From Dipteris shenzhenensis (Eukaryota; Polypodiophyta; Polypodiopsida; Gleicheniales): a stretch of 64,000 bases of DNA. The number at the start of each line of letters is the position of its first letter. The first letter of the stretch is position 1. The stretch lies in the NCBI GenBank assembly GCA_047967505.1, contig CM106539.1. The stretch is one strand, 5' to 3'. The translations under genes were made by a program, and so were the position numbers. The notes beneath the pieces were generated by a model that was given only the letters and a program-made list of their open reading frames with translations, did no database searches and was not told where the DNA came from. Positions 1-11,560 of this stretch are shown piece by piece.

Positions 1-26
1 AGCCTTCTTGGTACAGAGAGGCTAAG

Positions 27-1511
27 ATGCGCGAGGATCAATGCAAGTGGGAGTATGCTATGCAATCAGAGATGAGTTCACTTATGAAGAATAAGACTTG
101 GGACTTGGTTTCTTTGCCACATGGAAAGAAAGCATTACCATGTAAATGGGTCTACAAAATGGAGGTCACAGGTGATGATGTGCCTAGGTACAAGGCCTGT
201 TTGGTCACTAAAGGATTCAAGCAAGAGAAAGGTGTGGACTTTGATGAGATATTCTCTCTGGTTGTGAAGATGACCACACTTAGATGCATGCTTGGACTAG
301 TGGCATCAGAGGATATGGAGCTTATGCAGATGGATGTCAAGATAGCTTTCTTGCATGGGGATTTGGATGAGGAAATTTACATGGTGCTGCTAGAAGGCTT
401 TGAAGAAAAGGGCAAAGAGCATTTAGTTTGCAAGCTGCTGAAGAGTCTCTATGGTCTTAAGCAAGCGCCTAGAGAATGGTATCAAAAGTTTGATGCTTTC
501 ATTCGGTCCCAGGGTTTTAGAAGGAGTGAAATTGATCACTGCCTCTACACTAAAAGGGCTAAGAATAATAGCTTAATAATCTTGGCACTATATGTGGATG
601 ATATGCTATTGGCTAGCAAGAATACTTATTAGCTAGATGCATTAAAGGCCAAGTTGCATGAGGCCTTTGATATGAAGGATTTGGGACTTGCAGGTCATAT
701 TCTTGGTATGCGCATCACACGTGATCGGAGTAGGAAACTCCTTTGGCTTTCACAAAAAGTGTATGTTACAAAAGTATTGCAGCATTTCAATATGGAGGGG
801 GGGAAGAAAGTGAGTACTCCATTGCCTCCATATTGGAAACTTAGTCATACAGATAGTCCCAAATCAGATGAGGAAAGGGCCATGATGGCCAAGGTTCCTT
901 ATGCATTAGCAGTTGGGAGTCTTATGTATGCTATGATAGCTACTAGACTAGACATTGCATTTGCAGTGGGAGTTGTTAGCCGGTATATGGCTAATCGAGG
1001 AAAGAGGCATTGGGAGGCAATTAAGTGCATCATGAGGTACATGAAAGGTACCAAGGAGATGTGCATCTGCTTTGGTAGAGGAGACATGCATGTACTTGAG
1101 TACACATATTCAGACTATGCAGGGCATGTGGATAGTAGGAGATCCACTTCTGGTTATGTGTTCACCTTTGCAGGTGGTGCAATGTCGTGGATGTCTCGTG
1201 CACAAAAGTGCATTGCTTTGTCTACCACAGAAGATGAGTATGTTGTAGCCACGGAGGGTTGCAAGGAGGCTATATGGCTTGATCGGCTAGTGGGAGATTT
1301 GGGGATTCATACAGGTATACCGACATTGCATAGTGATTCCATGAGTGCTATCTAGCTAGCACAGAATCTGGTCTTTCATGCAAAGACCAAACACATTGAG
1401 GTCAGGTATCATTTCATTAGAGAAGTACTTAAGGATAAGCACATAGAGCTTGTCAAGGTTCATACAGATGATAACCTTGTAGATATGCTGATGAAGAGTC
1501 TACCTAGTTAG
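27..1511 (+). pseudogene. C1: Ty1/copia reverse transcriptase-RNase H, 3' half of pol
   Basis: Reads as the RT and RNase H part of a copia polyprotein, which copies element RNA into DNA in cytoplasmic particles. RT motifs are visible: 'QMDVKIAFLHGDLDEEIYM' (about 325-380), 'SLYGLKQAPREWYQ' (about 445-485) and the catalytic 'YVDDM' (about 590-605). An in-frame TAG at 630-632 splits it. The second stretch (654-1355) gives RNase H motifs 'RSTSGYVF' and 'ALSTTEDEYV'. After a TAG at 1353-1355 the frame continues as 'FHAKTKHIEVRYHFIRE' and ends at a TAG at 1509-1511. The sequence resembles the Tork-like group of plant copia elements (from memory of the family). Gag, protease and integrase lie outside the window. 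Two internal stops make it non-functional. Confidence 0.93.
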
Positions 1512-1591
1512 CGGTTTGAGTATTGTCATGTATTGATGGGCATTGGATAGTATGCTCACTGGTTATTCTCCCTTAAAGCACATTGTCCTTT

Positions 1592-1789
1592 AAGTGGGAG
1601 GTTGTGGGGGTTAAGGGTCACTGTGCCTTTACCCCGATTATGTACAATACTCAAACACATATATAAATGAATGAAAAAGAATATTAGGGTGGTTCTGCAC
1701 CCACCAAAACTTGTGTGGCTCTTTGTTTCTCTCTCTCGCTCTTATGTTCTTGCTTCCATTGAGAGCACTCTCATGGAGACCACAAGCAT
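1592..1789 (+). repeat. C1 polypurine tract and 3' LTR (right end uncertain)
   Basis: A purine run (AAGTGGGAGG, 1592-1601) sits about 80 bp after the end of pol and is followed by TG at 1603, the expected start of a 3' LTR. A TATA-like stretch (about 1660-1668) and a short pyrimidine-rich segment follow, as in small copia LTRs. No second LTR copy is in the window, so the end near 1789 is a guess based on a terminal CA and on where the next reading frame becomes coherent. Confidence 0.6.
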
Positions 1790-4700
1790 TCGTGGTCCAA
1801 AGCGATAGCTCTGAAGAAGATTCAGTGCATGACCAAGCAGAACAAATGGCACCCCAGTCACAACCGGCCTACACAACCATTAACAAGGCCCAATGACTTG
1901 AGCTTTTCTGGCCACCCACATCAACTTATGCTCTTTCCCCGGAAGTAACATCTTAGTTAGAGCAACGGGGTGTAGGCAGTTTGCATGAGAGCCTCAAATC
2001 CTTGGAGGACAGTCCTACCCTGACCACCTACATCAAGAAGTTTCTCCATTCTTACTACTCCAGCAATGCAAAGGATGGCAAGTATGGTACAATCACTATA
2101 CAGCAGAGCCCACTCAACATTATCCTCGATAGTATAGTCATTCAAAGGGCTTTCTCACTGGCAAAACAAGGTGCCAAATACCCTAAACGGTCTGCTAATG
2201 CAAAGTTTATCAAAGTATAGTCTCTCCTCACCAAGGGCACACTGATCCATAGAGATGGCATATTGCTTCGCACAATCCTTGACCATCGCTTCAAGGAAGT
2301 AGCACAATTCCTATCCACAATCCTAGGAATTAAGTACGACAAAGATCGCTCCCTTCCACTTCCCACATTTGTTTTGCTAAGTAGGAAGCTAAAACAAGAC
2401 TGGGTCCAGCACTTCGTCATTTTCTTTACCAAGAAACGTGATGGTTCTTCAGACCAAAAATGTAAAATTCCACACTTATTGGCTATAATCATCAAAAAAG
2501 AACTACAAGAAAGAGAAATGACTCTGCCCCAGTCACCAAAACCAATTGAGGAGTTGGACATACCCTTCTCACCAGTATGGGAGCTGTCACCAACTTCTCC
2601 AACTATCACATTGATAAGTGCAGATGCCTTAGTGGAAGTACCTCTTCTGGAGGTCGGGATTGCAAAATTGCCCCACGAGATGCTACAGTTTGGTGCACAA
2701 CTGCAACCAATAAGTCTCCACCAACAACATCAAATAAAGCTTGAGACAAGATTCGGCACCCAAACCTGAGGAAAGATCGGCACTAGAGCCTGAGACTACA
2801 TCAGCACTCAAACCGCCCATCGATGCTATGCCAGTCGATAAGCCACAACGGGAGCTAGTGCCAGATTGGCAGTATGACTATTGTACACAAGGAACTGAAA
2901 TGCCATTGGAAAAACCTCCCCCAAGTACTACAAAATCATCAGGATGGCGACATGGGCACCACTTGTATCAGCAATATCGCCAGACCTCATCACCGTTTGT
3001 CATTCTCTAACATCAAGCTAGCCAAATGATCCAAATTTCACAACTATTCACTAGCTTGGCCAAGGAAGAATATGCAAGAGAATTGGAAAGGTAGATTGCA
3101 TCAGAAATTGAAGACCAATTCCAAGCAATCGCCATAGAGGCCAAGGCACTTCGAGCACAGATAGATGAGAAGGAGATAGAAGAAGTGCGCATGAACCAAG
3201 CTCTCCAAGCTCAAGAGAAGGTAGTAAGGGATGTGACCTCCAACCTCCACCAAAGTCAAACACAGCTGACTGCGGCAGTAGAAGCAACGTCAATCCTACA
3301 GACCTACTATAACTCCTTGACATCTACACATGCACAATAGATGGAGGTAGTGGCACAAGCTTGACTCACTCTAATTCACAAAGAAGAGCTCCAAGATTGC
3401 AAAGACAAGCTTGCAAACATGAAGCAATCTTTGGCAGTACGTGCCGTCAGCATTGATGAGCTTACAAGGGAATGCAGAATCTTAAAAGACCAACTTGCTA
3501 CCGTTCAAGAGGCTAGCACTTCACAAGCACAAGTCTTGGACCAATGGTCCAATAACACTGAAGACCTTCTTCAATAGGCAAAGGTCACCTTGCAAATGAG
3601 AAAGCTTAAGGAGTCATACACAACCATCTACCATCAATACAAAGAAAAGATGAATGAGATGCACTCCCAAAAAATAATCATCTCCAAGCTTGAACTCCAA
3701 TTGCTAGTGCACAACAATGAGGCATTGGAAGAGAACACCAATGACGCCCCACTACAATGCACAACAGTGGTGTACCAAGAGCTTGTGGCTGCTCTACAAG
3801 TGGAAGATCACCTCAACGCACGTGTGCTTATCCAATGGAAGCAACTTCAAATCAGGATCATATCTGCTCATCCAACAATCAAGTGGGAACGTTCCATTAG
3901 GACTAAAACCCGGTGCATAATTTGCCAAGACTTGTCTAAAGATGAGAAAAATATCTTCTTCCTGTCTACACATGTTGGGTTTATAACACTCAAGATGGAT
4001 GCTTTCATTGCATATGTCTACCTCATGGGTAGTCCTCCCCTCACGGTTATTGCATGATTGTTGCCATTGCTACAACGGCCATCCCTATTATTTGCACGGC
4101 ATGACATAACCAACATCCCACCCATGCAGCTGATCATCCCATCGCACTAGCACAAAGAAGTATCGGAAGATGACAAGGCCTATCTCACATCCAACTTCCC
4201 ATATCTAACCACTCTTTCTGCCAACATCATAACCTCACTTCCCCTTCCTGCTACCACCCTCTTAACCTTCCCCGAGCTCCATCCTAACATCTATTCCCTC
4301 CATCGTCTCTTTGATCATGCCTCTCACCATTTTCAACTAACCCAACACTCACAAACTTATGAGCCCCTCACACCTAGCTTTTTCCCCTCCCTTGCTAATC
4401 CTACCCTTGAGGATTACCAAGCTGCTCAAACCATTTGCCCAGTTCTTCCCCGCCTCCCCTCTCCTCCCCTTTCCACCACTATCACTTTGCCATATTTCTA
4501 CCCAATGTCCCTTGATTCTCTCCCTGCCCTGTCATCACCTCCGACACTTCTGGTGCTTCCATCAACAAAAAAATGGCACAGTATTTGATTTTGAATATCA
4601 GGATATGGATAATCCAATTCGTATGCCCATGCCAAGTTCCAATGATGGGTATGATTTTGATGAGATACCACTTCCCAATAACCCCATCAAGGAATTTTGG

Positions 4701-5333
4701 AGCAAATATCCTGATATGAAAACTCGAGGTGGATGGGACAACTTTCCTACCAACCTTCATCAGCGTCAAATTAGTGAAGGTTGGATTAGCAAGTTGGATC
4801 AACAACCTGATTGGCACCGTCCCAAGCTCTTTGATGTAATCTTATTAAAAGAGTACTAACAGGCACCTCCATGTCTTAGAACCCATCCCAAGTTCTATGC
4901 AGTTCCATGGTGTAAAAAATGGAAAGCCAACATACACACTTTGGCTAAAGATCGCGTCATTAATTCGCCAATGATCGAACCCTACTCTGGTGTAGAATGG
5001 AATATCCAAGCCACAATGGTCTGAGCACTTCAGCAACATGAACAAATAATGCACGACAACATTGATCGCTTCCTTCACCAAAGTGCTATATTCTGTAAAA
5101 TATTGGAATTCATTCTGGAGGTCCCATGTTACCTTGATTCCCATTTGCCTCCACTCAGCTTTAATCCCAATGAAAGGGTTGATGCTCAAATTACAAGCTG
5201 GCTCTATCAAAGAGTGATCTTCTTAGAGGCACACCACATATCTCTATTCAAGCAAATGGTGGATACAGGCTACTTGAAAACTATGCAAAAACTATATCCT
5301 GCTAAGGCTTTACAGCAGGATCGATTGGCATGA
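1711..5333 (+). pseudogene. Long decayed reading frame of unknown function with coiled-coil-like middle
   Basis: Not recognised. Joining consecutive open stretches gives one coherent plus-strand reading of about 1,150 codons. Frame 1 covers 1711-2769, frame 2 covers about 2741-4590, frame 3 covers about 4565-5333. There are about ten in-frame stops, mostly TAG or TGA, and two frameshifts (about 2700-2770, and an A7 run at 4567-4573). The N-terminal part is acidic, then has a motif 'LSRKLKQDWVQHFVIFF'. The middle (3011-3900) is rich in Q, E, K, A and L with little proline, like a coiled coil. The C-terminal part (4570-5333) is aromatic-rich, e.g. 'KEFWSKYPDMKTRGGWDNF'. The first 80 bp probably belong to the C1 LTR. 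It could be a host gene relic or an accessory ORF of a non-autonomous retroelement; an LTR-like stretch follows it. Confidence 0.6.
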
Positions 5334-5460
5334 CACATGTTCCACAGCCACTGGACTAAAAACATGGCAACCCAGGTACATGCTCGCAATCACCCATAAC
5401 ATGAGGATGGGTAATAAAATGGATCTGAGAGTATGTTGACTCTGTGCCAACATGAACTTA

Positions 5461-5870
5461 TGTAGAAAGAGAATGTGATACAACTTTGTGATACAACTTT
5501 GTGTTACAACTTTGTGTTACAACTTTGTGATACAAATTTGTGTTACAACTTTGTGTTACAACTTTTACATGTAGAAAGAGAATGTGTTACAACTTTGTGT
5601 TACAACTTTGTGATACAACTTTGTGATACAACTTTGTGTTGAAACTTTGTGTTACAACTTCTACATGTAGAAAGAGAATGTGTTACAACATTGTGTTACA
5701 ACTTTGTGATACAACTTTGCGTTACAACTTTGTGTTACAACTTTGTGATACAACTTTGTGTTACAACTTCTACATGTAGAAAGAGAATGTGTTATAACTT
5801 TGTGTTACAACTTTGTGATACAACTTTGTGTTACAACTTTGTGTTACAATTCCTACATGTAGAGAGAGAA
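5461..5870 (+). repeat. Nested minisatellite: 13-bp unit inside an 84-109 bp higher-order unit
   Basis: The basic unit is 13 bp, GTGTTACAACTTT or GTGATACAACTTT. Runs of six to eight units are separated by a spacer 'TGTAGAAAGAGAATG'. Spacer starts at 5461, 5570, 5666, 5775 and 5859 give intervals of 109, 96, 109 and 84 bp, which differ by about 13 bp, so arrays changed by whole units. Reading frames here are artefacts of the repeat. Confidence 0.93.
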
Positions 5871-5883
5871 GCTCTCAAACTTG

Positions 5884-5891
5884 TATAAATA
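5884..5891 (+). promoter_or_regulatory. TATA box candidate
   Basis: TATAAATA followed by CCCCATAA, immediately after the minisatellite and upstream of a pyrimidine-rich stretch. Typical position for a plant or LTR promoter; there is no intact downstream gene. Confidence 0.4.
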
Positions 5892-6224
5892 CCCCATAAT
5901 GGAATGAAGCCCACACTCTTTGGGGCATTGTGTTGAGTCTACTTTGGTATTCCAAGCATTTGTCTCAAGTGTCCATGCTTCCTTGCACTCCACATCCAAA
6001 AGCATGTCCTAACCTTGCAACTCCTCCTTCCCTCTCCTCCAACCTTGCAACCCATCCTCTCCCTCTCCTTCTCCCTCCTCCTCCTCCCTCCTCTCTCTTC
6101 TTTCCCCCATGCTCTTACACCTTCTTTCTCTCCCACTCCTATGCTCCCCCTAAACCCTTTGTTCCTCATCCCTTAAACTCCATGATCTATGAGGGAGACA
6201 AGTTCTCCACCATGTACTCTACTC

Positions 6225-6440
6225 TGAACCCTGGAACCTCCTTCCGAACCTTGGAACCTCCTTCTAAACCCTAGAACCTCCTTCTAACCCTGGACTCCTT
6301 CTAAACCACCCTGGAACCCCCTTCTAAATGCTAGAACTCCTTCTAAACCCTAGAACCTCCTTCTGGACCCTAGAACCTCCTTCTAACACTGGAACCTCCT
6401 TCTAACCCTTAAACTCCTCCTAAACCCTACAACCCCCAAT
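6225..6440 (+). repeat. Minisatellite of about 20-bp units containing AAACCCT
   Basis: About ten imperfect units of 'AACCTCCTTCTAAACCCTGG'. The AAACCCT core resembles the plant telomere heptamer, but the units are about 20 bp and include an unrelated CTCCTT part, so this is an interstitial minisatellite rather than a telomere tract. Confidence 0.8.
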
Positions 6441-6559
6441 GAAGGAGAAAGTCTTCACTACCTCAACCATGATGATACACGTTTCTTTTACACATGCATG
6501 CAATTTGTTTGCTTACCACACTTAAGCCTACATCTCTCATCAGAACATGACTCGAGGTC

Positions 6560-8188
6560 CTAAGCTACAATACTACAACCAACAACCCCAATATATCTGT
6601 AGGTGACAAAAATCCTCGGAACCCTGCATACTGAAAGAACCCAACTCTTCCTACAAAAGCAGTAGGAAAGAGCTAACATCCACATCAAGACTACTTTGTA
6701 GTTGAAATCTCGTGACAAGGGAGGCTTGCTCACATCATGCACTTCGATACCTCTCCAAAGTATCTCTAGCTCGTCAATCAAAGGCTCCAAATAAACATTA
6801 GGATTTTTAACTTTATGTTTCCTTGGAATTAGAAGGGATAACATAAGATGTCCTTTCTTAATTGCCATAGAGGGTGGAAGATTATAAATCACCAATATCA
6901 TTGGCCATACATTGTAAGAGGTGCTTTTGAGACCAAATGGGTTCACACCGTCCATACCCAATCCAAGTCTCAAGCTCCTAGGTTCTTCCTTGAAGCTTGG
7001 CCATGTGTCTTCAATATGCTTCCACGCAGGAGTGTCTGTGGGAGTTCTCCACTTACCATTGGTTGATCGATGGGAGGAATGCCATGACATGAGCGCTGCA
7101 ATGGATTTGCACTTGAACATATGGTGGATGCAAGGGATATTGGGAAAATGTCACAGAACCTTATGGAGACCTTACGAGGCACGTCCAAAGTTTTGAGATC
7201 TGCTCTATATCTTGCCTCTCCACAAGTAGGGCACTCTTGCATCCTTATGTAGTCCATAAAACAAAAGACAATCGTTGACGCATGCATGGATGCACTTGTA
7301 ATCTAATCCTCCAAGAGAGGTCACATGTTGCCTTGCCATATCTCTTAAGGTCAGTAATTTATTCTCCCTTGGAAGCATTTTACACAATATCATACACGTG
7401 AAGACCATAAATGAGGAAAAGCATTTGAGTAATTGACCCACTAGCATAATTCACCATGTTTACAAAATAGACTTTAAAGCTTACTTGAGTGGCATTTGAG
7501 TAATTGACCCACTAGCATAATTCACCATGTTTACAAAATAGACTTTAAAGCTTACTTGAGTAATGCATTCAAACTTGCATTGGTCCATCCATAGATGGTT
7601 TACAAGTTTAGTAACTCAAGGGAGGCACGTAGAATAGAGAATGTGCACCCCTCAAATAGTGGAATCGGTGCTGCAATAAAAAGATCGTCTTGCTTCATGC
7701 TATCATTCTGCCCTTTGGATTGATGGACATATAAATCCTGCACCATAACATCAAACACCTCCTCCTCCATGGCTTCATGAGGTAATGGCGGAGGGCTACT
7801 ATCACCATCACTCCATGCATCCGTAATGGTCCCTTCTGAAAATCCCACCTCATATCGCCGACACTTCACCTCCTCACGGTGAGCATAGGGCAACATATGC
7901 GGGTGTGGCACTGCATCCTATATCAAATTAAAATGGGATCATAACTCAAACATATGAACACCCATAGGTATCTCAATCAACCTTAACTCTTTAACACTTA
8001 CCATGTTTATGGTCGCATCCCATTCTCCATACTTTGAGATGTGATTGAGTGTAATCTTGCATGCATGATACATGTTTCCTCGACATCGATCACACATACA
8101 TTCAATTTTTTGCTCCAACCACATTTTGAGATGGTGGATATGGAGGAATTCATCCTCATTAGAGCTACTTGTTGAAGATGAAGACATC
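6560..8188 (-). pseudogene. CACTA (En/Spm) Tnp2-type transposase, N-terminal and core part, decayed
   Basis: Read on the minus strand from about 8188. First comes a Transpos_assoc-like zinc segment ('KIECMCDRCRGNMYHA', about 8025-8110). Then an acidic linker and 'LFEGCTFSILRASLELLNL' (about 7605-7665). Next are 'HACVNDCLLFYGL' and 'ECPTCGEARY' (about 7200-7300). The Transposase_21 core follows with 'LRLGLGMDGVNPFG' and 'YNLPPSMAIKKGHLMLSLLIP' split around 6815-6975. These motifs in this order identify Tnp2, the DNA-cutting transposase of CACTA elements. There are several frame changes and a TAA just after the 'LLNL' motif. The C-terminal DUF4218/DUF4216 part is absent here. No terminal inverted repeats were found next to it. 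Confidence 0.88.
7421..7561. repeat. 71-bp tandem duplication inside the transposase relic
   Basis: The stretch starting GCATTTGAGTAATTGACCCA at 7421 is repeated almost exactly at 7492. The two copies look identical over about 70 bp, so this duplication is younger than most of the decay. As 71 is not a multiple of three it also shifts the frame. Confidence 0.92.
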
Positions 8189-8279
8189 CTATAAATAAAC
8201 AACCCAAAAATTTGCTCTTGGGGTGGTAACCCTTGTAGGCGGGACTTTAAGTGGGGGGGTGGCCATGCAACCATTGCAT

Positions 8280-9035
8280 GGCATCACTCTTGCATGGTTG
8301 CTAGGTGGACTTCCAGTCATTGTTAGGGGGTTTCGAGGTTGAAGCAGGTGATGAGGTTGGCCTTATACTTGATGACCCTTGGTGTAAGAAATTTTCCACC
8401 CATATGGCACATAAGGTTCATTTCTTGCCAAACAACCAAACAGAAGGTGTCAAAATATTCTATAAGCTCCTCTTGTGTGCATTAATTCAAGGTAGATGGG
8501 GAATTGGGATGTCATAGAGTAGCCAGGCCTCAATTGGGAACAATGTTGGGCTCATGCTTTGACTACAAGTCAATGCTCTGATAGTTTTGCTTTAATTTTG
8601 TGGCTTGACCGTTCTGGCTTTGCTAATCCCTTTCGTTGGTCATCGAGATTTGATTGCTATGGTGGTCCCTCTCTCTTTGTTTCATTGCTCCTCTATGGAT
8701 GGTGGTCCCTCTATGGACGAGGTCTCTTTATTTCATTGCTCCTCTTCCCTTGGCTTGTCTCGGTGGTGTGGTTACTTGCTCTACTTATTTTCAAGACTCC
8801 TTGAATGGGACCTCTAGAATGTTGTTGGCAATGGCTTCAAAAATTTTTGGTGCTATAGGCCAAGTGACACATATTTGCTCCTAAATCCTCTTGAATTTTT
8901 CCTTTTGGACTTTAGCATTGTGACTTGGTCATTTATTTGTGACATCATTGACTTTTTCCAATTGACTTGGGCTCCTTTTGCAACCTTCAATATTTTTTAT
9001 ACCAACATTCATGGTATGCATGTGCCCAATACTTT
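8280..9035. other. Non-coding stretch, no gene recognised
   Basis: Only short reading frames are present, with no recognisable domain. Around 8660-8750 a short direct repeat ('GGTGGTCCCTCT', then 'TTTCATTGCTCCTCT') creates overlapping Leu/Phe/Ser-rich frames that look like hydrophobic proteins but follow from the repeat. No promoter or RNA gene seen. Confidence 0.5.
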
Positions 9036-9235
9036 TAGTTGGACAAGAGCCAAAGAAGTTATTGGCATTTGCATGTGACATAGCCTTCTCATTATAGTCA
9101 TGCATCTTTGTTGAATGATGCATGTGTCTAGCATTTTCAATTGGACAAGACCCGAAAGAAGTTATTGGCATTTTCTTGTGACACAGCCTTGTCCTTGTAG
9201 TCCTACATCTTTGTTGAACAATGCACCACAATTGA
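9036..9235. repeat. Diverged tandem duplication, about 103 bp unit
   Basis: 'TTGGACAAGAGCCAAAGAAG' near 9040 and 'TTGGACAAGACCCGAAAGAAG'-like sequence near 9143 begin two diverged copies that both continue through 'TTATTGGCATTT' and 'CATCTTTGTTGAA'. The short frame on the minus strand is a product of this repeat. Confidence 0.75.
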
Positions 9236-11066
9236 CTATATGTTTAGTTGATCATGACCATTCATCCTTTTGCTTGGAAGGTCATTGGCCTTGATAACTA
9301 TATTTTGATAGAAGGCGTCATTCTAAGGAATCTGTAGAAGTATATAAGTCTAGTAAGATGTACTTGAGAGTTGCAAGATGGCCATTGTAAATCAAGGGCA
9401 CATTAACCTTTGACCCTTTCATCTTTTCTGGCTTTGTATTCTTTGGGATAGGCCCTTGTCTCTTCTTTAGATCTTCACTTTGGTGGTTGATTAGGGGCCC
9501 TTTGGTTTGGCTATTAAAAGTTAGAGATCTTGAGTGCAGGCTTGGAGGTTCAGGAGGTGATAGAGTATTGGTTTCTCAAGTCTTGAATGAGAAAAGTGAG
9601 CTAATATTTATCAGAGGGATTGTATAGGTGGGAGATTAGGATTCGCCATCCCAATGGTTTGTGAACTAGAAAATCAAGTGTCACTGCTCGCCTCTCACCT
9701 CTCTTTCCTATCATGAGGCCTTCCCTCATGAGAATTTAATGCTATACTTTATAGGATTCATGACCATTTTTGCACTTCCCCCCATCATGATTCTATATGA
9801 TTGCACCCTTAACCTTGATTAATGTATATCATCTCTTTGGGATTGGTGATCTTGAAGTGACATGCCTCAATGACTTCTACCTGAACAAGCTAAACTTATG
9901 GACAACAAAATTTTATTTTCATTGCATTGATTTGCTTTGGAATTTTTTTTCCTTTTAGAACCTCTAGAGTGATGGTCCATTGTGACCAAATAATTTTTTT
10001 ATTGACTATGGCCCTATCCACACCCGATGAAAGTTTTGCTTCATCAACATTGCACAGGAATATGAGCATACCATCTCTGAATTTTCACTTTTGAATGTGG
10101 AAATTTGGATATAACTTTTTCCTTCACTAGATCATGCTTTACATTTGGGCTACCCTCAACTTAAGTCATTGATCTTCAACAATCATCTAATCTCGTCTTG
10201 GCCATTCATATGGGTGATTCTCAAGAGCTTCTTCTTGGCCACTCATATGGAAGATGACTCTTAGGCTTGGCAAAATGAATTCTACTAGTAGGACTGCTTC
10301 AAGTTTGAAGGCCAGCTAGAATGGGGCGTGCTTCATTCTAATCTTGAATGCCATTTGGTGGACCCATAATGTTGTCTCAAGCTTATTATATCAATTGTTT
10401 TGATGCTCACTCACCATACTATGGAGAATCATTTCGGATACTTTGTTTGTAACTTGGCTGACCATTCACATATAGATAGTTCATTGTTTGTTTCTTGCTT
10501 TGAATGAAGAATTCTTTTATTGTGATGTTGATGACTGAATTGATTAAGTGAACACCTTTGTTGAACATGAATCAATGGGAGATTTAAATCTACATATTCC
10601 CATACAAGAATGCTTGGGGGGTTCACTCATGATATGTAACTATATCACATGAGCTCAACAAAAGGAGATTTGAATTTCTAAAATTTACAAAACTTAACTT
10701 ACATAAGGGAGTATTTAAAGTGATTTAAGGAAAAAATTACAGATTTGTATAGAGAAAGGGTACATTTTATTAATGAAAAATCTATAGATAAGGGATTATA
10801 CACTGATAAGCCTTGAACGCATGTGATACATAGGATTTACATATAGTGGCTCCCCCAAGCAAGAATGTTGTAGTGATTTGGGATATGTCATCTCTCAGGG
10901 CTTTTTATTTGGCCTATTTAGTGACATTATGGGTTGCTACCATGATCTAGGCGTTTTTTCTTAGAACCATGGCCACTTTAATGGACCAATGGAATTTGAT
11001 CCCAATCTTTGGAATGCTTTCCATGGGTATGTCAGCTATAATGGCATGTGGTCTTATGAATGAGCT
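9236..11066. other. Intergenic stretch without recognisable features
   Basis: AT-rich, stop-dense in all frames. I see no domain, RNA gene or element terminus. Probably old transposon debris, but nothing supports a specific assignment. Confidence 0.5.
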
Positions 11067-11560
11067 ATGATCACAGATAGACTATATTTTGTGCATCGAG
11101 TAATAACTTCTTACACTCGAGGTGAATGGTCAAGTTTAGAGTATAAACAAGGTCTTGGGAAAAATCTTATGAAAAATTATGAATGTTTGACACAGAGATT
11201 GGCACAAAAAGCTTCCACAAGCTTTTTGGACATAACATTTGACCTAATATTTCAGGCAATTAGGTGCATTCATAATGTCATATGCATGGGCACAACCAGT
11301 GGTAGGAAAAATCTAGGAAGGCTATCACTTTGGGTAGGGCAATAAAGAATGTTGTGGCCCCAAGATTCTTTGGAAAGTGGGCTTATAGTGGGGGTGAGAT
11401 GATGCAATTCATGTGTGGCAGTTTTATCTCGATGATTTGACTCATATGTGGCATCTAAAAAAGAGCATTATGAGTTCGCCCACAGTGCCACTACAACAAT
11501 GGATGGAACTAACATGAGCTAGGAGGAAGTGGATGCATTGACCAAACGAGGGTACATGCA

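Larger units (their letters stand above)
5434..6540 (+). repeat. LTR-like or promoter-like segment after the unknown frame
   Basis: Begins with TGTTGACTCTGTGCC, contains a minisatellite, a TATA box at 5884-5891 and a pyrimidine-rich downstream stretch, the layout of a long LTR. No paired copy or clear primer-binding site is seen, so it may instead be ordinary intergenic DNA. Confidence 0.3.

Noticed and set aside
3900-3990. RING-finger or zinc domain in the unknown frame ('RCIICQDLSKDEKNIFF')
   Set aside because: Only one Cys pair is present; the remaining zinc ligands are missing.
5461-5870. CRISPR-like array of short repeats
   Set aside because: Repeats are contiguous 13-bp units without unique spacers, in a plant retrotransposon context.
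5930-6274. 114-codon proline/serine-rich plus frame
   Set aside because: Pyrimidine-rich DNA downstream of a TATA box is better explained as leader or LTR sequence; the antisense frame is equally open.
8559-8884. Three overlapping Leu/Phe-rich frames resembling a membrane protein
   Set aside because: They overlap in different phases over a short direct repeat; no consistent single frame.
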